Program-made: the position numbers and the translations under genes | In this document: piece after piece, positions 60,420 to 64,000 of the stretch | How positions within the stretch are numbered: the first letter of the stretch is position 1 | Layout of the letters: every line of letters starts with the position of its first letter | Source of the DNA: Theristus sp. LFF4_11 | Taxonomy: Eukaryota > Nematoda > Chromadorea > Monhysterida > Xyalidae | Length of the DNA stretch: 64,000 nt | Assembly: GCA_030248135.1 (NCBI GenBank) | Contig: JASANC010001188.1 | Coordinates: forward strand, 61,232 to 125,231 | Direction of reading: 5' to 3' | The notes under the pieces: generated by a model | Told to the model about the DNA's origin: nothing | The model's database searches: none | Seen by the model: only the letters and a program-made list of their open reading frames with translations

Positions 60420-63400
60420 CGATTTGCCGGCGCTGCGGGGCATCGTCGTCGTCGTCGTCGTTGGAACCGCCAGCCGAAGCGGCGGACGATGACGATTGTC
60501 GTCGAACGATCGTGACTTTCGCCTTGTCCCGGTGTTTCTCGTAGCGACGCCCGGGCGAATCGGTCGCCGTTGGCGGTTTCTTCGCAATCGAGTCGTTTGC
60601 GTCGATCTTCGAGAAACTCGCGTGTCCGTCGTCATTGTTGTTGGCGGTCTTGTCCTTTTTGTTTCTCGTATTCGAAATCACCACCGTCGCCGTCGTCGGC
60701 GGATCGACTTTGTTCGCGGCGCCGGTTTGTCGTCGTCGCGAATCCGAATCCGTCACAATTACAGGGTGCGCTGATTCGTTGTTGTCATTGTCGTCGTCAT
60801 CGTCCTCGAATGGATTTAGTGGAGTGGATTTTGCGTTCTCCCCTGGTTTTTCAAATGGATTCCTTGACTGTTCGCACGGCGGGTCGGGTGCCGATGGTTT
60901 CCGCTTTTGGTGTTGTGATCGTGCGGGCGGTTTCGGGGGCTGCAAGCACAAATGCAGCGACAGTTTTTTGAACTGATTTCAGCGGATTGTTTCGATTAAA
61001 CTAACAGAATAAAGACTAATAAATTAACTACTAACTAACTAATTGTATCATTCAATCAATGTAATTCATCAAAAGCTTTATTCAAAAATGACGTTCAATA
61101 GAAGTTATTTTTGGTGTTTTTTGTATTCTGTTTGAGTAAGAGATCCACCAGAAACGTGGTGTCGAGTTGCACTGAAGTTTTAAAACTTTTGATACCCGCA
61201 TCTTCTTTATGTGCGCCTGTCAACGAGAAAAAAGGCTGCTTCCCCAGCCGTTAGTTGGTATTTTCACAAAAAAAAAACGTTGAGCAACAAGAACAATCAA
61301 GAGGGGGGGTCATGATATGCGTGTCATGTTGATGTTGAACGTTACATACCAGACAAAAAAAAACTCTGCTGATTAGCTTGAACCAAAAGTTACCAAAAAC
61401 ACGTCGAAAACTCACCTCATCCAGCAACGCATTGTCCAACGATTTCGATTGTTTATTCTCTTGCTCCGCCCTGTCTAACCGGCGACGCCGTTCATCCTCG
61501 GCGACCTCTTTTTTCAAATTTTCAAAACTCGCAAACGGGTCGCTGCGATCGGCCTACAATGAAAAAAGCGTGCTCTAAATAATGTTTCTAAAACAAGCGT
61601 TTCTAAAGCTGTCATTCTTCGTTCGATATTGCGTTTGTATCATATTTGAGGAGCTGGTTGTTTTTAAGCAGCATTGGTTGCAGTCAATGAATTCGTTTGC
61701 TCAGTCTGTTTCATGCAGCACTAAACGTGCAGAGTTTACAGAGCAAAAAAATGCAGAACAATCGCGGATGGCTGCGCCGTGTACATTCGCCACGAATGCT
61801 TTACTAATCAGCATGTTTAGAATCTGTTCAGAATAAATTTCCAACAAGTTGAAAAACAAAACAAAAAACTTCCAACATTATTCCAGGACCGTCCCTATCA
61901 CAAACCCACACACACACATGCTTGCTCGTTTCACCTAAATTTTAACAAAACCCATCACACATATGAACACACTGAAAACATCACACACATCGAAACTGTG
62001 TTCTCGTGTGTTGAAAGTGGACCACCAAGCCGCACAGAAAAACAAAAAAAATGTATAAAATAAATAAACACACATAAACACATCCTGTCTCGCGTTTTGT
62101 CTGACGTTAAACACACAGAAAACGCAATCCGAGTGTATAAAACGGATAGAACGACAATACGTCTAATCAGCGTGTCCCATTCAAATGCAGCCAATCAGCG
62201 GTTTGCTCGACTGTGACTTATGTTGCGTTATCATTGAATTTTGTGCAAAACTATCATTCATTTCTATGTTTCATTGAGCAACACAAAAACCCACAACAGA
62301 CCACCGCAAGCAAGAGCCATGTGCCGCATATAATGTTTCTATGAAAAAATCAGTTTTGTCAGGTTAAAAAAGTGAATGCAATAACTACATCGTATTGAAA
62401 GGATAAATTGCGCGAGGAATGTTAATGCGGAAAACAAACATCAGACAGACACAAACACACAGGACGGCATCATTGCTTGTGCAATGTCGACAAGTGCATT
62501 TCAGTATTGTTCTCAGCTCAACATTCGACTGAGCGAAAAAAGTTGACCTGGGGACTTCACTGATTGACACTGAATCATTGAAGAGCAGCACACAAACACA
62601 CTCGTATAAAACTAAACCATTTTCTAAATGGCAGCGTTCTCCGAAACCAGAGCGCTGAATCTTGCCGGCAAAATGAAGAGAGAGAAAAAACTACGGCAAA
62701 CACAAAAAAGTTCGCTGTTTGCGGTCACGCCGCCGCCGCCGCGGTATGGCGGTGTGGTGACCCCATGGCTCGTTAGCGGACTGGTCAAACCAGTCAGACC
62801 GGTCGCAAACCAATTTTGCACCACCACAAACGAGTGAACCAACACCGAGGAAATCACAAAACGCTCGAATACGCACACGAGCAGAAAAGCAACGAAGCGA
62901 AAGACGAACAAAAACAAATTCACCGCATTCAGTCTCGCGTTGTTGTTGACGGCATTGTTGCCGGCGGCGGTGTCGCCCGTCCAATTGCGGTCACCGTCGC
63001 TGACCGCGCGCACCGTTCGTTCGCTCTGCGATCCGGTCGACTCCGTCGAAGTGACCGCGTGACGCGGACGCTCACCGTGCTTGCCGTTGGTCTGACCGCC
63101 GAACGTCGCTGATCGGTCCGGTTCGGCGTTCGGCATTTCCGATCGACAGCAGCACTGACAGTCCAAACTGTGACACGAGCGGGCGTCGTGCTCCGTGACG
63201 GACGAGAAGTCGACCAGCGGCAGTACGCGGTCGAGCGGGCCGCCGCGCGGCGACTTGTGAGTGGTCGTATTGGTCGACGGAGTCGCGGAGGGTCTGGACA
63301 AAAATTTCGCAATGCAACAGTTGATTTTTTTCAATTTCATTGATTGAGTTGAATGTTGCCCGATGTTCTTTTGGCCGCCGTTATAGAGAAACAAGATACG

Positions 63401-64000
63401 AGATGATATTGTGGGAACGCTGAGTCAAGAGCGATCAGAAAAAATTACACATGAACCATGTGAGGAAAAACTGACGCACCAAAAAAAAACTCGAATTGGC
63501 AGCCGCGGTAAAGCATATGTGCTTCCGTCACTAGCGGCTTCCATATCAAACACATCCAATCAGCAAACGATATCAAGCAAACAGAGAGATTTCCAGAAAA
63601 GTCCAACCGTCAGTTCTGCCAATCGACACGTCATTCGTCGAATCATTGAACGCTTCGCCAAACGACAACGACTCATGTCGATTCGTCGGTCTTGACTCCG
63701 CGATTTGTTGAAACGCATCATCAAACGGGCTCATAATCAACACATCCGGCTCTTCAGTCTCGGTTTTCACAGTCGATGCAAGTAGTTCGCGGGTGTTTTC
63801 ATCGTTTTTATCGTCCAGTTCCAAATATTGGCGATGATCAGCAACAACGGGTGACTGTCCGATCAACTGATGAGTTTTCGGTTTCATATCGGAAATCACT
63901 TTTCTCGAGGGCGATGGCTCAGCGCTGGTATGAAGCGGGCTCGAACTGGAACTGGACGACTCGGGATACATCGCGGAGTGGGTCGGCTTTAGTTCGACCG
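60420..64000 (-). CDS. C-terminal exons of a disordered protein with DPF/NPF motifs (partial)
   Basis: Exons proposed: 63608-64000 (open to the window edge), 62934-63294, 61416-61553 and 60420-60939. The last three keep phase 0 at both joins; the first join is unsettled. Residues include PDVLIMSPFDDAFQQIAESR and SLSFGEAFND; PLVDFSSVTEHDARSCHSLD; RSDPFASFENLKKEVAEDER with a charged helix; then SRNPFEKPGEN, TPLNPFEDDDDD and RYEKHRDKAKVTIVRR. DPF binds the AP-2 ear and NPF binds EH domains, so an endocytic protein is likely. The tail of an AAK1/BIKE-type kinase (SEL-5 in C. elegans) or a Numb-like adaptor would fit, but no catalytic domain is in the window. The last exon ends G|GTGAGA in phase 1, so at least one more exon must follow. 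Confidence 0.55.
61554..62933. other. Intron of the partial gene, no further exon seen
   Basis: AT-rich with CA-rich runs near 61906-62090. A CCAATCAG octamer is at 62191. Confidence 0.5.

Noticed and set aside
62624..63394. 256-codon minus frame as one exon
   Set aside because: The coding-like part is 62934-63294, with an acceptor at TTGTCCAG and a donor GTGAAT; beyond it the frame becomes Phe/Val-rich intron sequence.

Overview
The window is metazoan nuclear DNA. The coding sequence is split into short GC-rich exons with strong GT/AG signals (TTTCAG-type acceptors, GTGAGT/GTAAGT donors) inside AT-rich introns full of repeats. A nematode is the best guess, because of the acceptor style, a BEL/Pao element with a phlebovirus-like envelope (the Cer7/Tas type known from nematodes), and Ly6-like secreted proteins ending in the D-x-C-N motif. 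Species cannot be read from the sequence.

Layout. 2.1-21.3 kb (+): an eight-exon type II membrane protein with a Thr-rich stalk and a Kelch-repeat ectodomain. Its intron 1 holds a 3.1 kb foldback (palindromic) element. Intron 5 holds a complete 10.3 kb BEL/Pao retroelement with two LTRs that look identical and one uninterrupted gag-pol-env frame. The Kelch frame is damaged in exons 5 and 6. 21.3-30.8 kb: no gene seen; segmental and MITE repeats, a 149-bp satellite of about 12 units, and a perfect 143-bp inverted-repeat element. 30.8-32.9 kb (+): a split Ly6/uPAR-type small secreted protein. 34.2-56.7 kb (-): a roughly 21-exon gene for a FERM plus three-PDZ scaffold of about 1,340 residues, closest in layout to FRMPD2/PTPN13, with one apparent 1-nt frameshift. 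Nested in one of its introns on the opposite strand (48.1-50.1 kb) is a three-exon gene for a secreted Ig + Ly6 protein with a GPI-type C-terminus. 59.3-60.2 kb: a TA-flanked inverted-repeat transposon with a helix-turn-helix remnant. 60.4-64.0 kb (-): C-terminal exons of a disordered protein with DPF/NPF endocytic motifs, running off the window.

The FERM/PDZ introns contain six copies of a tRNA-derived SINE with a (CAA)n tail (SINE-A, named here). One copy is split by a second tRNA-derived SINE (SINE-B) with a 12-bp target duplication. The three best host genes (Kelch ectodomain, Ig-Ly6, FERM/PDZ) are cell-surface or membrane-scaffold proteins, but nothing in the sequence shows that they work together. 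Exon models were built by hand from splice-site phase and domain continuity; no alignment or RNA evidence was available.
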